Below, piece after piece: positions 51,258 to 59,780 of a stretch of DNA of 64,000 nt. The notes under the pieces are model-generated. The model was not told the origin of the DNA and ran no database searches. It was given only the letters and a program-made list of their open reading frames with translations. The position numbers and the translations under genes were made by a program. The stretch covers positions 1 through 64,000 of the forward strand of contig NZ_JHVC01000001.1 in assembly GCF_000619945.1 (NCBI RefSeq). The letters run 5' to 3'. The stretch's first letter is position 1. Every line of letters begins with the position of its first letter. Source of the stretch: Clostridium lundense DSM 17049 (lineage in GTDB: Bacteria; Bacillota; Clostridia; Clostridiales; Clostridiaceae).

Positions 51258-51899
51258 ATGGTAAAACAAATAAAAAGTTTATTGATATTACTTATGATAG
51301 TTATTGCTACTTTTTTTGTAGCCTGTAGCGGACAAAAACAAGTTAACAATAAAAAAGAAATAACACAGGATACATCTATTGTCCACTCAACAAAAAATAC
51401 ATCACCAAAAGGTACTGTAGAAGCCGCTTTTGATGCTTTAACTTCGTTGAATACAAGAGAATTTAATGAATATATTAAATATAAAGATACTGTAAAAAAT
51501 GGAATCATGTTTAAGAATAATGTATTGTTTGGTGATAATATTCATGGTGAAAGCAAAGATTACATGGAAATTATTGTATCAAAACTTTCTTATAAAATCC
51601 TTCATAGTGAAGAAAAGGAGAATACTGCAACAGTAAAAGTACAGATTACTAATCTTGATTTATCAGATATAGATAAGCGTATTGAGGAAGAGGCTCTTAA
51701 AGAAAACTCTAAAAATGAAGATAATTTGTTTACAAGTTTAATAAGAAGCACGGATAAAATGAAAAAGTATGATGTGACACTTTCACTTGAAAAAAGTGAT
51801 GAGAGATGGAAAATTAACATGACTAAAGAATTTGCAAGAGCTATTTATGGTGATATGCCAAGTTTTATATATAATGTACTGCCATCAAGTGAGCTTTAA
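51258..51899 (+). CDS. Lipoprotein, DUF4878/DUF5105-like
   Basis: A 213-residue exported protein. The signal ends FFVAC, a lipobox, and a linker rich in S, T and K leads to a domain with the start SPKGTVEAAFDALTSLNTREFNEYI and late beta strands (NTATVKVQITNLDLSDI, YDVTLSLEKSDERWKIN), like the NTF2-like domain of DUF4878/DUF5105 lipoproteins. It is 18 bp after the XRE gene, so they share an operon. It may be a target or partner of that regulator's response. AAAGGAA precedes the ATG. Confidence 0.75.
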   Translation: MVKQIKSLLILLMIVIATFFVACSGQKQVNNKKEITQDTSIVHSTKNTSPKGTVEAAFDALTSLNTREFNEYIKYKDTVKNGIMFKNNVLFGDNIHGESKDYMEIIVSKLSYKILHSEEKENTATVKVQITNLDLSDIDKRIEEEALKENSKNEDNLFTSLIRSTDKMKKYDVTLSLEKSDERWKINMTKEFARAIYGDMPSFIYNVLPSSEL

Positions 51900-51908
51900 C
51901 TTTAGCAG

Positions 51909-52004
51909 AAGATTTCATTAAACTAAAAAAATTACAGAAAAAGGATTATAAGGCGGTTTTGAAGTAAGGATCAAAGCCGCTTATAAGTTTAAGTGAAATC
52001 TTTT
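51909..52004 (+). terminator. Compound terminator hairpin
   Basis: An outer stem (AAGATTTCATTAAACT with AGTTTAAGTGAAATCTT) encloses an inner one (TTATAAGGCGG...CCGCTTATAA). TTTTTG follows the outer stem. It ends the XRE-lipoprotein operon. Confidence 0.75.
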
Positions 52005-52068
52005 TGTAATTAAGCCATTGAAAAATTTATCATTAAAGTATGATAGAGATAAAACGAAAAAATAATTT

Positions 52069-52308
52069 TCAAGAATTTGCTAAAGGTGTCATTGAACAAA
52101 TAATGAGTAATATGAAAATCCAACCTATCCAGCCATATTTCTCATTTTTTGAAATAGATAAAAAGACACTTCCTATTAGACACAAAGGAATACCTATGAT
52201 AACTACGTTAAAAAAATTGCCAATATAAATACTATGAATTACTATTAAAAAAAAACCTATAAGACAAAGAATATTTAGTGTAAAAAAGAAATTTTCCACT
52301 TTTCTCAT
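52069..52308 (-). CDS. Small membrane protein
   Basis: A 79-residue protein with three hydrophobic segments (FFFTLNILCLIGFFLIVIHS, FFNVVIIGIPLCLIGSVFLS, YGWIGWIFILLIICSM). AAAAGGAG is well placed ahead of the ATG, which supports this strand rather than the overlapping plus-strand frame. Not recognised. Confidence 0.6.
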   Translation of the reverse strand: MRKVENFFFTLNILCLIGFFLIVIHSIYIGNFFNVVIIGIPLCLIGSVFLSISKNEKYGWIGWIFILLIICSMTPLANS

Positions 52309-52613
52309 AATCTATTCTCCTTTTAAAAATTTTATATTTCTTTATTATTTTTTCATTGGTTAATTATTTTATAATCAATTTTTTTCTCTTACTTCATTGT
52401 AATACATTATTGATGGTATTGATTCTAAATTAAAGTAATTTAATATATTTTAAGTGTTATCAGTATATATTATACAATATTTTACAATATATAATATATG
52501 ATTCTTTTTAAAAATAATTAATTTTATCTCATTGGATGATTTTACATGGTATGTTATAATTTTTTAGTATACTCTTTTATTATAAATTTAGATGTAGCTT
52601 AAGAAATATTGAT

Positions 52614-52676
52614 TTGCAACTAGTACTTGACAGTATTTAATTGCTTGTTGACAGGTTGCAACTACGCTTATATATG
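52614..52676 (+). promoter_or_regulatory. Promoter/operator region of the second XRE gene
   Basis: TTGCAAC (52614-52620) and the 8-bp palindrome GTTGCAAC (52655-52662) are the likely regulator sites; TTGACA (52648-52653) and TATATG (52671-52676), 17 bp apart, enclose the second. Nothing else is seen in 52309-52613, which is very AT-rich. Confidence 0.65.
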
Positions 52677-52703
52677 ACATTTATTTAAAAAGGAGGTAGG
52701 AAA

Positions 52704-53084
52704 GTGGAGATATCCGAAAGATTACAGCAGCTTAGAAAACTTGCTAATTATTCACAAGAACAATTGGCGGATACGCTTGGAGTATCCAGGCAGGCAATTT
52801 CAAAATGGGAAAGTGGACAATCTAATCCTGATATAAATAATGTTATAAAATTAAGTGGTATTTACAATGTAAGTACAGATTATATTTTAATAGGAAAAGA
52901 ACCTAATAGTGAATCAATAGAAAACAAAACAGAAACTAAATGTGAAGTCCAAAAGAAAACATATAGTCCTATATCTAAAAAGGCATTATCAATAATTGCA
53001 ATAATAGGGGCAACTGCAGTTATAGCTGTTTTATTTATTGCTGCATTAATTGCTATAGCTTTCTTTATTAAAGAAAGAAAATGA
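52704..53084 (+). CDS. XRE-family regulator with C-terminal membrane segment (paralogue)
   Basis: A 126-residue copy of the regulator at 50868-51239, with the same helix-turn-helix (RKLANYSQEQLADTLGVSRQ), a somewhat longer linker (EPNSESIENKTETKCEVQKK) and the same C-terminal hydrophobic segment. The start is GTG with AAGGAGG. No partner gene follows on this strand; a strong terminator comes directly after. Both promoters share the TTGCAAC sites, so the two regulators probably control each other. Confidence 0.85.
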   Translation: MEISERLQQLRKLANYSQEQLADTLGVSRQAISKWESGQSNPDINNVIKLSGIYNVSTDYILIGKEPNSESIENKTETKCEVQKKTYSPISKKALSIIAIIGATAVIAVLFIAALIAIAFFIKERK

Positions 53085-53116
53085 ACATAGAAAATAGAGT
53101 AGGGTAGAGGTAGAGG

Positions 53117-53175
53117 GGGACAGTTAACAATTTGTTAAGTGATTTAGGAAAAAGTTGTTAACCGTCCCCTTGTTT
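53117..53175 (+). terminator. Intrinsic terminator
   Basis: GGGGGACAGTTAACAA pairs with TTGTTAACCGTCCCC and is followed by TTGTTTGTTTTGG. It ends the second XRE gene. Confidence 0.85.
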
Positions 53176-53227
53176 GTTTTGGTAAATTAACACAACTCAG
53201 GAATTTACTACAAAATAATATTTTTTA

Positions 53228-53668
53228 TTATAATTTAGGCTCAACAGCTTTAAATATAAATCTTAATGTCATGATCACGGATGCAAGCTTGTACTTTGTT
53301 TCGATTGGGACTTTACTACTATCATTCATGAAATCTAAAACATCCTGCTTTTGGATTTTTGCAAATTTGGCAATAGTGTCAACACTAATTTTATGTATAT
53401 CAATTAGCACTTCTAAAAATGCCTTGAATTTAAAATCTGGTTCTTCATCTGGAATAATATTTAGCATTAGTAATAAATTCATAAAGGAACGGCATTTTTC
53501 AAATTCTGATGGCGCTTCAGCTTTGTGTTCCTTATAGTTTTTGACTACATCACTTTTTACTCCTAGTAAGTGTGATAGGCATTTAGTACTCATTCCGTAA
53601 TTCTTTGTCAATATATCTAACATTTCTTCTATCTCATTATCACCAATCACATGAATTTCCTCTGACAT
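53228..53668 (-). CDS. Clostridial HTH-like protein, paralogue of 48651-49151
   Basis: A 146-residue soluble protein. Helix-turn-helix-like halves: YGMSTKCLSHLLGVKSDVVK near the start and KISVDTIAKFAKIQKQDVLD near the end, followed by KYKLASVIMTLRFIFKAVE. Its order of segments matches the protein at 48651 (YKLAVASLFLHYLFK). GAGGTG before the ATG. The function is unknown; DNA binding or protein-protein contact is likely. Confidence 0.6.
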   Translation of the reverse strand: MSEEIHVIGDNEIEEMLDILTKNYGMSTKCLSHLLGVKSDVVKNYKEHKAEAPSEFEKCRSFMNLLLMLNIIPDEEPDFKFKAFLEVLIDIHKISVDTIAKFAKIQKQDVLDFMNDSSKVPIETKYKLASVIMTLRFIFKAVEPKL

Positions 53669-53987
53669 ATTATCACCTCAAAAATTCTTATTTTTAGCAA
53701 AATTCATATAAACAGCACAATACTCCTCGTAGGTAAAGTATAGCATAAATGTTATATGATTACACTGGAAGTTTAACTGACTGAGCCTTTTTATTGTTAT
53801 AAAAATAGATTTGTATAAAAGTGTTAACAAATGTGTTGATGCAATACTGAGAAAAAATTATGAAATATATTATAAATAAAGATTATGAAAATGATAAAAT
53901 AAACAATAAGGAAATAAATCTTGCTTGAATTTTAAATTTACAGGAATGATATAAGAAAACTATCAAATAAAAAATTGGGGTGATTGC
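53669..53987. other. Gene-free stretch between divergent genes
   Basis: No gene or clear structured element; it should hold the promoters of the HTH-like gene and of the P1 peptidase gene. Confidence 0.4.
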
Positions 53988-55007
53988 ATGAAAAGAATAA
54001 GAGATTATGGAATAAACATAGGTAAATTAAAAACTGGTAAAAATAATTTAATAACAGATGTTAGAGGAGTTAAAGTTGGACATGCTACATTGAAAGATGG
54101 AAATGTTAATACTGGAGTAACTTCTATAATACTACATGAAGGAAACATATTTAAAGAAAAGCTTTATGTTGCAGTTAATGTAATGAATGGTTTTGGAAAA
54201 ACTATAGGAACAGTACAAATGGAGGAATTGGGGACAATTGAAACACCTATAGTATTAACAAATACTTTAAATGTAGGTAAGGTGGCTGATGCACTAGTTG
54301 AATATATGCTTTCTATAAATGAAGATATAGGATTAACCACTGGAACAATAAATCCTGTAGTTTGTGAATGTAATGATGGGTTTTTAAATGACATAAGAGG
54401 GAGGCATGTAGGAAAAAAAGAGGTTTTCAAAAGTTTAAATGAGGCCTCAGAAATCTTTGAAGAAGGAGCCGTTGGAGCAGGAACAGGCATGAGCTGCTTT
54501 GGATACAAAGGAGGTATTGGATCTTCTTCGAGAGTTTTTAATATTGGAGAAGAGGAATATACAATAGGGGCATTAGTTCTTTCAAATTTTGGGTTAAAAG
54601 ATGATTTTGCCTTAACAAAAGAATCCAACGAGAAAATTACTATACCTGCAAAGTTAGAATTAGAAAAAGGTTCAATAATAGTTGTATTAGTAACAGATGC
54701 ACCAATGTCAGATAGACAATTAAAAAGAGTTGCTAAAAGGGCATCTGTAGGCATAATAAGATTAGGGTCATTTATGGGCAATGGAAGTGGAGATATAATT
54801 ATAGCTACAAGCACTGCAAATAAAATTAATCATTATGAAGACAAGCCTACAATAAATATAAAAGTAATAAATGAAAACTTTATTGATATGGTATTTAGGG
54901 CGGCGGCGGAATCTGTAGAAGAAGCAATTTTAAATTCCATGGTAACTGCTGAAAGTTTAGTAGGAAGGGATGGCAATACTAGAATATCTCTAAAAGAACA
55001 ACTGTAA
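53988..55007 (+). CDS. P1-family (DmpA-like) aminopeptidase/esterase
   Basis: A 339-residue self-processing peptidase. Family segments: ITDVRGVKVGHATL, AVNVMNGFGKTIGT, TGTINPVVCECNDGFLNDI, AVGAGTGMSCFGYKGGIGSS and KGSIIVVLVTDAPMSDRQLK. As I recall the family, it cuts itself before a serine to free the nucleophile; here Gly228-Ser229 in the KGSIIVV segment is the likely site. Such enzymes remove N-terminal D- or beta-amino acids or hydrolyse small amides. GGGGTG before the ATG. Confidence 0.88.
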   Translation: MKRIRDYGINIGKLKTGKNNLITDVRGVKVGHATLKDGNVNTGVTSIILHEGNIFKEKLYVAVNVMNGFGKTIGTVQMEELGTIETPIVLTNTLNVGKVADALVEYMLSINEDIGLTTGTINPVVCECNDGFLNDIRGRHVGKKEVFKSLNEASEIFEEGAVGAGTGMSCFGYKGGIGSSSRVFNIGEEEYTIGALVLSNFGLKDDFALTKESNEKITIPAKLELEKGSIIVVLVTDAPMSDRQLKRVAKRASVGIIRLGSFMGNGSGDIIIATSTANKINHYEDKPTINIKVINENFIDMVFRAAAESVEEAILNSMVTAESLVGRDGNTRISLKEQL

Positions 55008-55020
55008 ATATTGAAATACA

Positions 55021-55089
55021 AAGGGGCTGTCGCACTAAAAATAAATTCTACAATTATTGTGCGCAAATTCTCTAATGCGACAGCCCCTT
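55021..55089. terminator. Bidirectional intrinsic terminator
   Basis: AAGGGGCTGTCGCA pairs perfectly with TGCGACAGCCCCTT around a 41-base loop with its own short pairing. It lies between two convergent genes. Confidence 0.8.
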
Positions 55090-55094
55090 GAATT

Positions 55095-56396
55095 TTATTT
55101 TAAATCAATATTAAATTTATCTTTTTCATTTAATTTATAGAATTCTTCAAATCTTAGAACACCTATTTTATATTTTTTGTTTTTAGATACTCCTTTGAAA
55201 CATTTTTCAAATTCATGTTGATTAGAAGGATCTTTTTGATAACCTAAATCATTTTCACATTCAACAAATTTTCCCTTTTCATCAAGTAAACACAAAGATC
55301 TAGATTGAGTTATAGGAAATTTTCCTTCTGCTGTATATGAAATTTTAAGGGTATCATTATCCCAGCTAACATTTTTAACTATAAGTTTTCCAATGTTTCC
55401 AATTGGTAATTCTAGTGGTAATTTATCTATGTCATATGTTTTTGGGTTAGGTGTATAGTTATCATTGTAGTCAAATGGTATAAATGTTAGATATTTTGTA
55501 TCTTTATTTATTAAACTATTATAATGCATTTCTCCTTCATACCCATTTGAAGAAGCTCCACTAGCTAGTATTTCATTTCCCTTATCATCTAATAAAAAGT
55601 AATGGTATTTTCCTACAGAACCATTGATTTCTATGGATGTAGATATAGGAGAGATACTTATTTTTTTAATAAGGACATTATCTTCCCCAATGCTTATAGT
55701 TTTATTTATTTTATAATCCTTAGTTTCTTCTTGGATATCATTTTTATTAACTTTAATATTGAAATTCCAAGTTCCTTCTAACTTGTCTATTGATACAACT
55801 TTAGCAGATAAATAGAATGTGCTTGGAATATGTTCTCTCATAGTATCTATGTCTAAAATTCCATCATATCTGTTATCATTAACTAATGCACCATTTCCAC
55901 CACCGGCAAAGCCAAGCATTTTCCCATTTATTTTAAATTCCATAGTAGTTATATGTGGATTTTTAATCACTTCACTGATTTTTTTATCACTAATTATAGA
56001 ATATGAAATTATTATTTTATTACCATCACTTACTATTTCATTAATTTTAAACTGGATACCTTTATCATAAGAGGATAAGTTAACATTTTTACTATATTTT
56101 TTATAGTCTGCATAATCACCTCTAAGAACCTGCATAGTTTGAATTATGGAATCTTGTATATTAGCGGCAAAGGTTGGATTGCTAAAGGCGAAAGCTCCTA
56201 AGCTTATTAATAATACTGCTGCTGCAGCATATTTTTTTCTTTTTTTAGTTCCCTTTAATTTTTTATCAATATTTTTTTTAATTCTTTTAGAAGTAATTTG
56301 GTCTAATTGAAAATCTTCATTATAATTTTCTTCTACATCAACATAATTTAATATATCATAAATGATGTCATCATCATGATTATTTATTTTATTCAT
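55095..56396 (-). CDS. DUF4179-type membrane anti-sigma factor (second)
   Basis: A 433-residue protein: acidic N-terminus, basic stretch (KGTKKRKKY), one membrane segment (AAAAVLLISLGAFAFSN) and a large extracytoplasmic beta domain of about 350 residues. The domain includes IQFKINEIVSDGNKIIISYS, typical of DUF4179. It follows the sigma-factor gene by 4 bases and should hold that sigma factor inactive. The pair is homologous to 3742-5702, though the outer domains have diverged, so the signals probably differ. Confidence 0.75.
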   Translation of the reverse strand: MNKINNHDDDIIYDILNYVDVEENYNEDFQLDQITSKRIKKNIDKKLKGTKKRKKYAAAAVLLISLGAFAFSNPTFAANIQDSIIQTMQVLRGDYADYKKYSKNVNLSSYDKGIQFKINEIVSDGNKIIISYSIISDKKISEVIKNPHITTMEFKINGKMLGFAGGGNGALVNDNRYDGILDIDTMREHIPSTFYLSAKVVSIDKLEGTWNFNIKVNKNDIQEETKDYKINKTISIGEDNVLIKKISISPISTSIEINGSVGKYHYFLLDDKGNEILASGASSNGYEGEMHYNSLINKDTKYLTFIPFDYNDNYTPNPKTYDIDKLPLELPIGNIGKLIVKNVSWDNDTLKISYTAEGKFPITQSRSLCLLDEKGKFVECENDLGYQKDPSNQHEFEKCFKGVSKNKKYKIGVLRFEEFYKLNEKDKFNIDLK

Positions 56397-56400
56397 TTAA

Positions 56401-56958
56401 TTACCTCCCCATAATCTTCTGGCACTTACTTTTTAAAGTTTTTCTACCTCTAGATAATCTGCTATCAATAGAATTTCTAGACATATTAAGATGTCTTGCA
56501 ATATCTACTATATTTTCATTTAAAAAATAACGCTTAATAAATATATTTCGGTCTATTTTGTTCATATCCATTATTGTTCTATATATTGTAGTCATTTCAC
56601 CTTGTTGAATTATTTTATCTTCTATATTATCCTTCGATGTACTTATGCTTTCTTCTAATTCTATAGTTTGTTCCCATTTATTAAATTTTCTTAAATAGTC
56701 AATGGCTTTATATTTAGATACTGCTATAAGCCATTTATTAAAAGGGGTAACATCAGCATTATATTTTGATATGTTTTTCCAAACTGCTATGAAAACATCA
56801 CTTACACATTCTTCAATGTCTTCCTTAGTAGCAACATCATTTAAAACATTTAACACAACTTTATAAACTAAATTTACATATTTAGAATATATATAGTCTA
56901 ATGCTTTCTCATTTTTACACTTTAGTTCATGAATAAAATTATTTTCCGTTACTTTCAT
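56401..56958 (-). CDS. RNA polymerase sigma-70 family (ECF-like) factor (second)
   Basis: A 185-residue sigma factor. Region 2: ALDYIYSKYVNLVYKVVLNV, then VSDVFIAVWKNISKYN and FNKWLIAVSKYKAIDYLRKF. Region 4: NIFIKRYFLNENIVDIARHL, then NMSRNSIDSRLSRGRKTLK. It is alike in many places to the factor at 5139 (KWLIAVSKYKAIDY versus NWLLAVSKYKAIDY). GGAGG ahead of the ATG. The region 4 helices differ, so the promoters recognised may differ. Confidence 0.88.
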   Translation of the reverse strand: MKVTENNFIHELKCKNEKALDYIYSKYVNLVYKVVLNVLNDVATKEDIEECVSDVFIAVWKNISKYNADVTPFNKWLIAVSKYKAIDYLRKFNKWEQTIELEESISTSKDNIEDKIIQQGEMTTIYRTIMDMNKIDRNIFIKRYFLNENIVDIARHLNMSRNSIDSRLSRGRKTLKSKCQKIMGR

Positions 56959-57169
56959 TTCCCATACCTCCTGAAGAGCTCTTCACTAAATAAGTACGAA
57001 GGTTTATTAAATTTCTGTCATAAAAGATAAAAAAACTTCAGTTAAAGCTAAGAATAATTCGATAATTAAAATAAGAAACTTATTTATTACCTATGAAAAT
57101 GGGAAATCTATATTTAGCTAAAAATGTTGTATAATTAATATTAGCATATACAGAAAGGACAGTGAATTT

Positions 57170-57856
57170 ATGTATAAGGTATTGATTGTTGAGGATGATA
57201 GTTCTATATGTGAGCTGCTAGCCAGTCATATAGAGAAGTATGGTATTGAATGTTTTGTATGTAATGATTTTGATAATGTGTTAGATGAATTTATAAAATT
57301 TGACCCTCATATTGTGTTAATGGATGTTAATTTACCTAAGTATGATGGATTTTATTGGTGTAGAAAGCTAAGACAAATATCAAAATGTCCTATTATATTT
57401 ATTTCAGCAAGAAGTGGGGACATGGATCAAATACTTGCCATGGAAAATGGGGCAGATGATTATGTTACTAAGCCTTTTTCTTTTGAGGTTGTAGTTGCCA
57501 AGATAAATGCAAACTTAAGAAGAGTATATGGAGATTATGCTCAAAATGAAAATGATAGGGTTTTAAAAAAGGGAGATATAATATTTTATTTTGATAGTCT
57601 TATTCTTCAAAATGGAGACAAAAAGGTTATGCTTACAAAAAAAGAAGCAGTTTTAGTTACTACTTTACTAGAACATTCACCAAAAGTTCTAAGCCGTGAA
57701 AGTTTGCTTTCTAAACTTTGGGATGATGAAAGCTTTGTAGAAGAAAACACATTGAATGTAAATGTAGCAAGACTTCGTAAAAAGTTTGCTGAGATAGATG
57801 CTAAAGTAGAAATTGAAGCGGTACGAGGAATGGGATATCGCTTATTACAGGTGTAA
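57170..57856 (+). CDS. OmpR/PhoB-family response regulator, BceR type (third module)
   Basis: A 228-residue regulator: EDD at 8-10, phospho-acceptor Asp52 in HIVLMDVNLP, Lys in YVTKPFSFEV, and a winged helix ending NVNVARLRKKFAEIDAKVEI, RGMGYRL. Very like the regulator at 32321 in both length and motifs. It probably binds the perfect 9-4-9 palindrome at 58922-58943 and turns on the ABC genes. GAAAGG before the ATG; the kinase gene follows after 3 bases. Confidence 0.92.
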   Translation: MYKVLIVEDDSSICELLASHIEKYGIECFVCNDFDNVLDEFIKFDPHIVLMDVNLPKYDGFYWCRKLRQISKCPIIFISARSGDMDQILAMENGADDYVTKPFSFEVVVAKINANLRRVYGDYAQNENDRVLKKGDIIFYFDSLILQNGDKKVMLTKKEAVLVTTLLEHSPKVLSRESLLSKLWDDESFVEENTLNVNVARLRKKFAEIDAKVEIEAVRGMGYRLLQV

Positions 57857-57859
57857 AAG

Positions 57860-58834
57860 ATGAAACTATTTTTAAAAGACAATTTAGGAATCATTATTTT
57901 ATATATAATTAATTTTACTGCTTTAGTATTTTTTTATAACAAACTAGGTGGTTTTGAAGAAAATATGGCATATTTTGTTTTTTTAAGCCTATTTTTTCTT
58001 ATGTGTTTTTTGGTATACAAATATATTTTAAACAAACAAATTTATGAAAAGCTTTCAGAAAAACCAGAGGGTATAGAAGATATGTTAACTATAGATCCAC
58101 ATTCTCCTTTAGAAGAAGCTTTTTTTAAAACTATGCAGGAATATATGAAGCTTCATAATAAAGATATGAATTCTATGAAAAATTCTCAAAAGGAATATAA
58201 AGTAATGTTAAATAATTGGGTTCATCAAATGAAAACTCCTGTGTCAGTTATAAATTTGCTTGCACAAAATAATTATGATAATGATGACTTTCAAAAGGTG
58301 GTACTAGAAACTAGAAGAATAGATTATAATCTTTCTCAAATACTAACATTTTTACGTATAGATGATTTTGCAAATGATATGAAAATAGAAAAGGTAAATT
58401 TAAAGGCTGTTGTTTTAGAAGTTATAAACGAGTTAAAGGAATTTTTTATTGCTCAATCAGTATTTCCAAAGCTATCAATACCACAGGATTTAAGCATTAA
58501 TACAGATAAGAAATGGATAAAATATGCCATTTATCAAATTATAAATAATGCAATAAAATATAGCGAAAAAAATAAAACTGTTTATATTAATGGATTTGTA
58601 GAAGAAGATATGGTTGTGCTTGAAATTAGAAATAAAGGTATAGGCATTAAAAAAAGTGATATAAATAGAATTTTTGATTTATTTTTTACTGGTGATAATG
58701 GAAGAATCTTTGGTGAATCTACTGGAGTAGGATTATATATTGTTAAAAAGATATTGGATATATTAGATCATAAAATTAATGTTAAATCAGAACCAGGGGA
58801 GGAAACTGCATTTTATATATATTTTAAGCCTTGA
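57860..58834 (+). CDS. Intramembrane-sensing histidine kinase, BceS type (third module)
   Basis: A 324-residue kinase with two helices (10-27 and 38-56) joined by about ten residues, so again without an outside sensor. His122 is in NWVHQMKTPVSVIN; N-box IYQIINNAIKYSEK; G1 NKGIGIKKSD, in which the usual Asp-Asn is Arg-Asn-Lys-Gly, so the first Asp is missing; G2 GESTGVGLYIVKKI. It depends on the partner transporter for its signal. GGTG before the ATG. Confidence 0.9.
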   Translation: MKLFLKDNLGIIILYIINFTALVFFYNKLGGFEENMAYFVFLSLFFLMCFLVYKYILNKQIYEKLSEKPEGIEDMLTIDPHSPLEEAFFKTMQEYMKLHNKDMNSMKNSQKEYKVMLNNWVHQMKTPVSVINLLAQNNYDNDDFQKVVLETRRIDYNLSQILTFLRIDDFANDMKIEKVNLKAVVLEVINELKEFFIAQSVFPKLSIPQDLSINTDKKWIKYAIYQIINNAIKYSEKNKTVYINGFVEEDMVVLEIRNKGIGIKKSDINRIFDLFFTGDNGRIFGESTGVGLYIVKKILDILDHKINVKSEPGEETAFYIYFKP

Positions 58835-58921
58835 TATTTTTAAGGCTTTTTTCTTTTTATGTAATAGCTGTCATGCGAAGGGATAAGTTTTTTTCTTAAA
58901 GGGAAGAATTTTAAAAATTAC

Positions 58922-58989
58922 TTCATTACAAAAATGTAATGAAAGTGAAATGTTAATGAATTGTTGAAATTGGCATTTCAAGGTAGTAT
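58922..58989 (+). promoter_or_regulatory. BceR-type operator and promoter of the third transporter genes
   Basis: TTCATTACA-aaaa-TGTAATGAA (58922-58943) is a perfect 9-4-9 inverted repeat. TTGTTG (58961-58966) and TAGTAT (58984-58989) follow with a 17-bp spacer. The spacing between half-sites and the position upstream of -35 are as in known BceR-like sites, so activation by the regulator at 57170 is likely. Confidence 0.8.
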
Positions 58990-59021
58990 TAACATATCAA
59001 AAGAAACAAAGGAGAATTGAT

Positions 59022-59780
59022 ATGAGTATATTAGAAGTAAAAAATCTTGAGAAAATTTATAGTGGAAAAATAAACTATACTGCATTAAATGGTATAAGTT
59101 TTGGATTAGAAAAGGGAGAATTTGTTGCTATAATGGGTCCATCTGGCAGCGGAAAGACTACTCTTTTAAATTGTGTATCTACAATTGATTCTCCTACAGG
59201 AGGGGAAATTATAATAAACAATAAAAAACCTCATGAGTTAAATGATGACAATCTTGCAAAGTTTAGAAGACAGGAGTTAGGATTTGTTTTTCAGGATTTT
59301 AATTTGGTAAATACTTTAACAGTAGAAGAAAATATTATTTTGCCTCTTACCCTTGATAGTGTTTCCAAAAGGGTTATGAAAGATAGATTAAAAACCTCAT
59401 CTAATTTGTTGGGTATTGAAGAATTATTAAAAAAACGTACTTTTGAAATATCTGGTGGTCAGGCTCAAAGAGTAGCAATTGCTAGAAGTATAATCCATGA
59501 ACCTTCTTTGTTACTTGCAGATGAGCCAACAGGTAATCTTGATTCTAAGGCAGTTAAGGATGTAATGGAGCTTTTTGTTTCAATTAATAAAAAACTTAAT
59601 ACTACTATTTTAATGGTTACTCATGATGCTTATGTTGCAAGCTTTTGTAATAGAGTAATTTTTATTAAGGACGGAAAATTATATAATGAAATTCATTCAG
59701 GAGATAATCAAAGTGAGTTTTATGGAAAGATTATTGATATGTTAAGCTTTCTAGGGGGTGGCAGAAGTGACATTAAATAG
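59022..59780 (+). CDS. ABC transporter ATP-binding protein, BceA type (third module)
   Basis: A 252-residue ATPase: Walker A GPSGSGKTTL, Q-loop FQDFNLVNTL, signature ISGGQAQRVAIARSI, Walker B LLLADEPTGNLD, switch His in VTHDAYVAS. Alike to the protein at 34128 over the whole length. AAAGGAG before the ATG. It overlaps the permease start by 14 bases. Confidence 0.94.
   Translation: MSILEVKNLEKIYSGKINYTALNGISFGLEKGEFVAIMGPSGSGKTTLLNCVSTIDSPTGGEIIINNKKPHELNDDNLAKFRRQELGFVFQDFNLVNTLTVEENIILPLTLDSVSKRVMKDRLKTSSNLLGIEELLKKRTFEISGGQAQRVAIARSIIHEPSLLLADEPTGNLDSKAVKDVMELFVSINKKLNTTILMVTHDAYVASFCNRVIFIKDGKLYNEIHSGDNQSEFYGKIIDMLSFLGGGRSDIK

Noticed and set aside
52040..52228. Plus-strand frame of 62 codons
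   Set aside because: It overlaps the minus-strand gene 52069-52308, which has a strong ribosome site and a membrane-protein composition.
54164..54814. Long minus-strand frame of 216 codons
   Set aside because: It lies wholly inside the P1 peptidase gene in antisense, and its Ser/Pro/Ile-rich composition is a mirror of that gene.
58850..58900. Possible further copy of the dispersed element
   Set aside because: Only a short GGATAAG-like match is found, without the TTAGAA, AGAAGATGG or paired arms that define the family.
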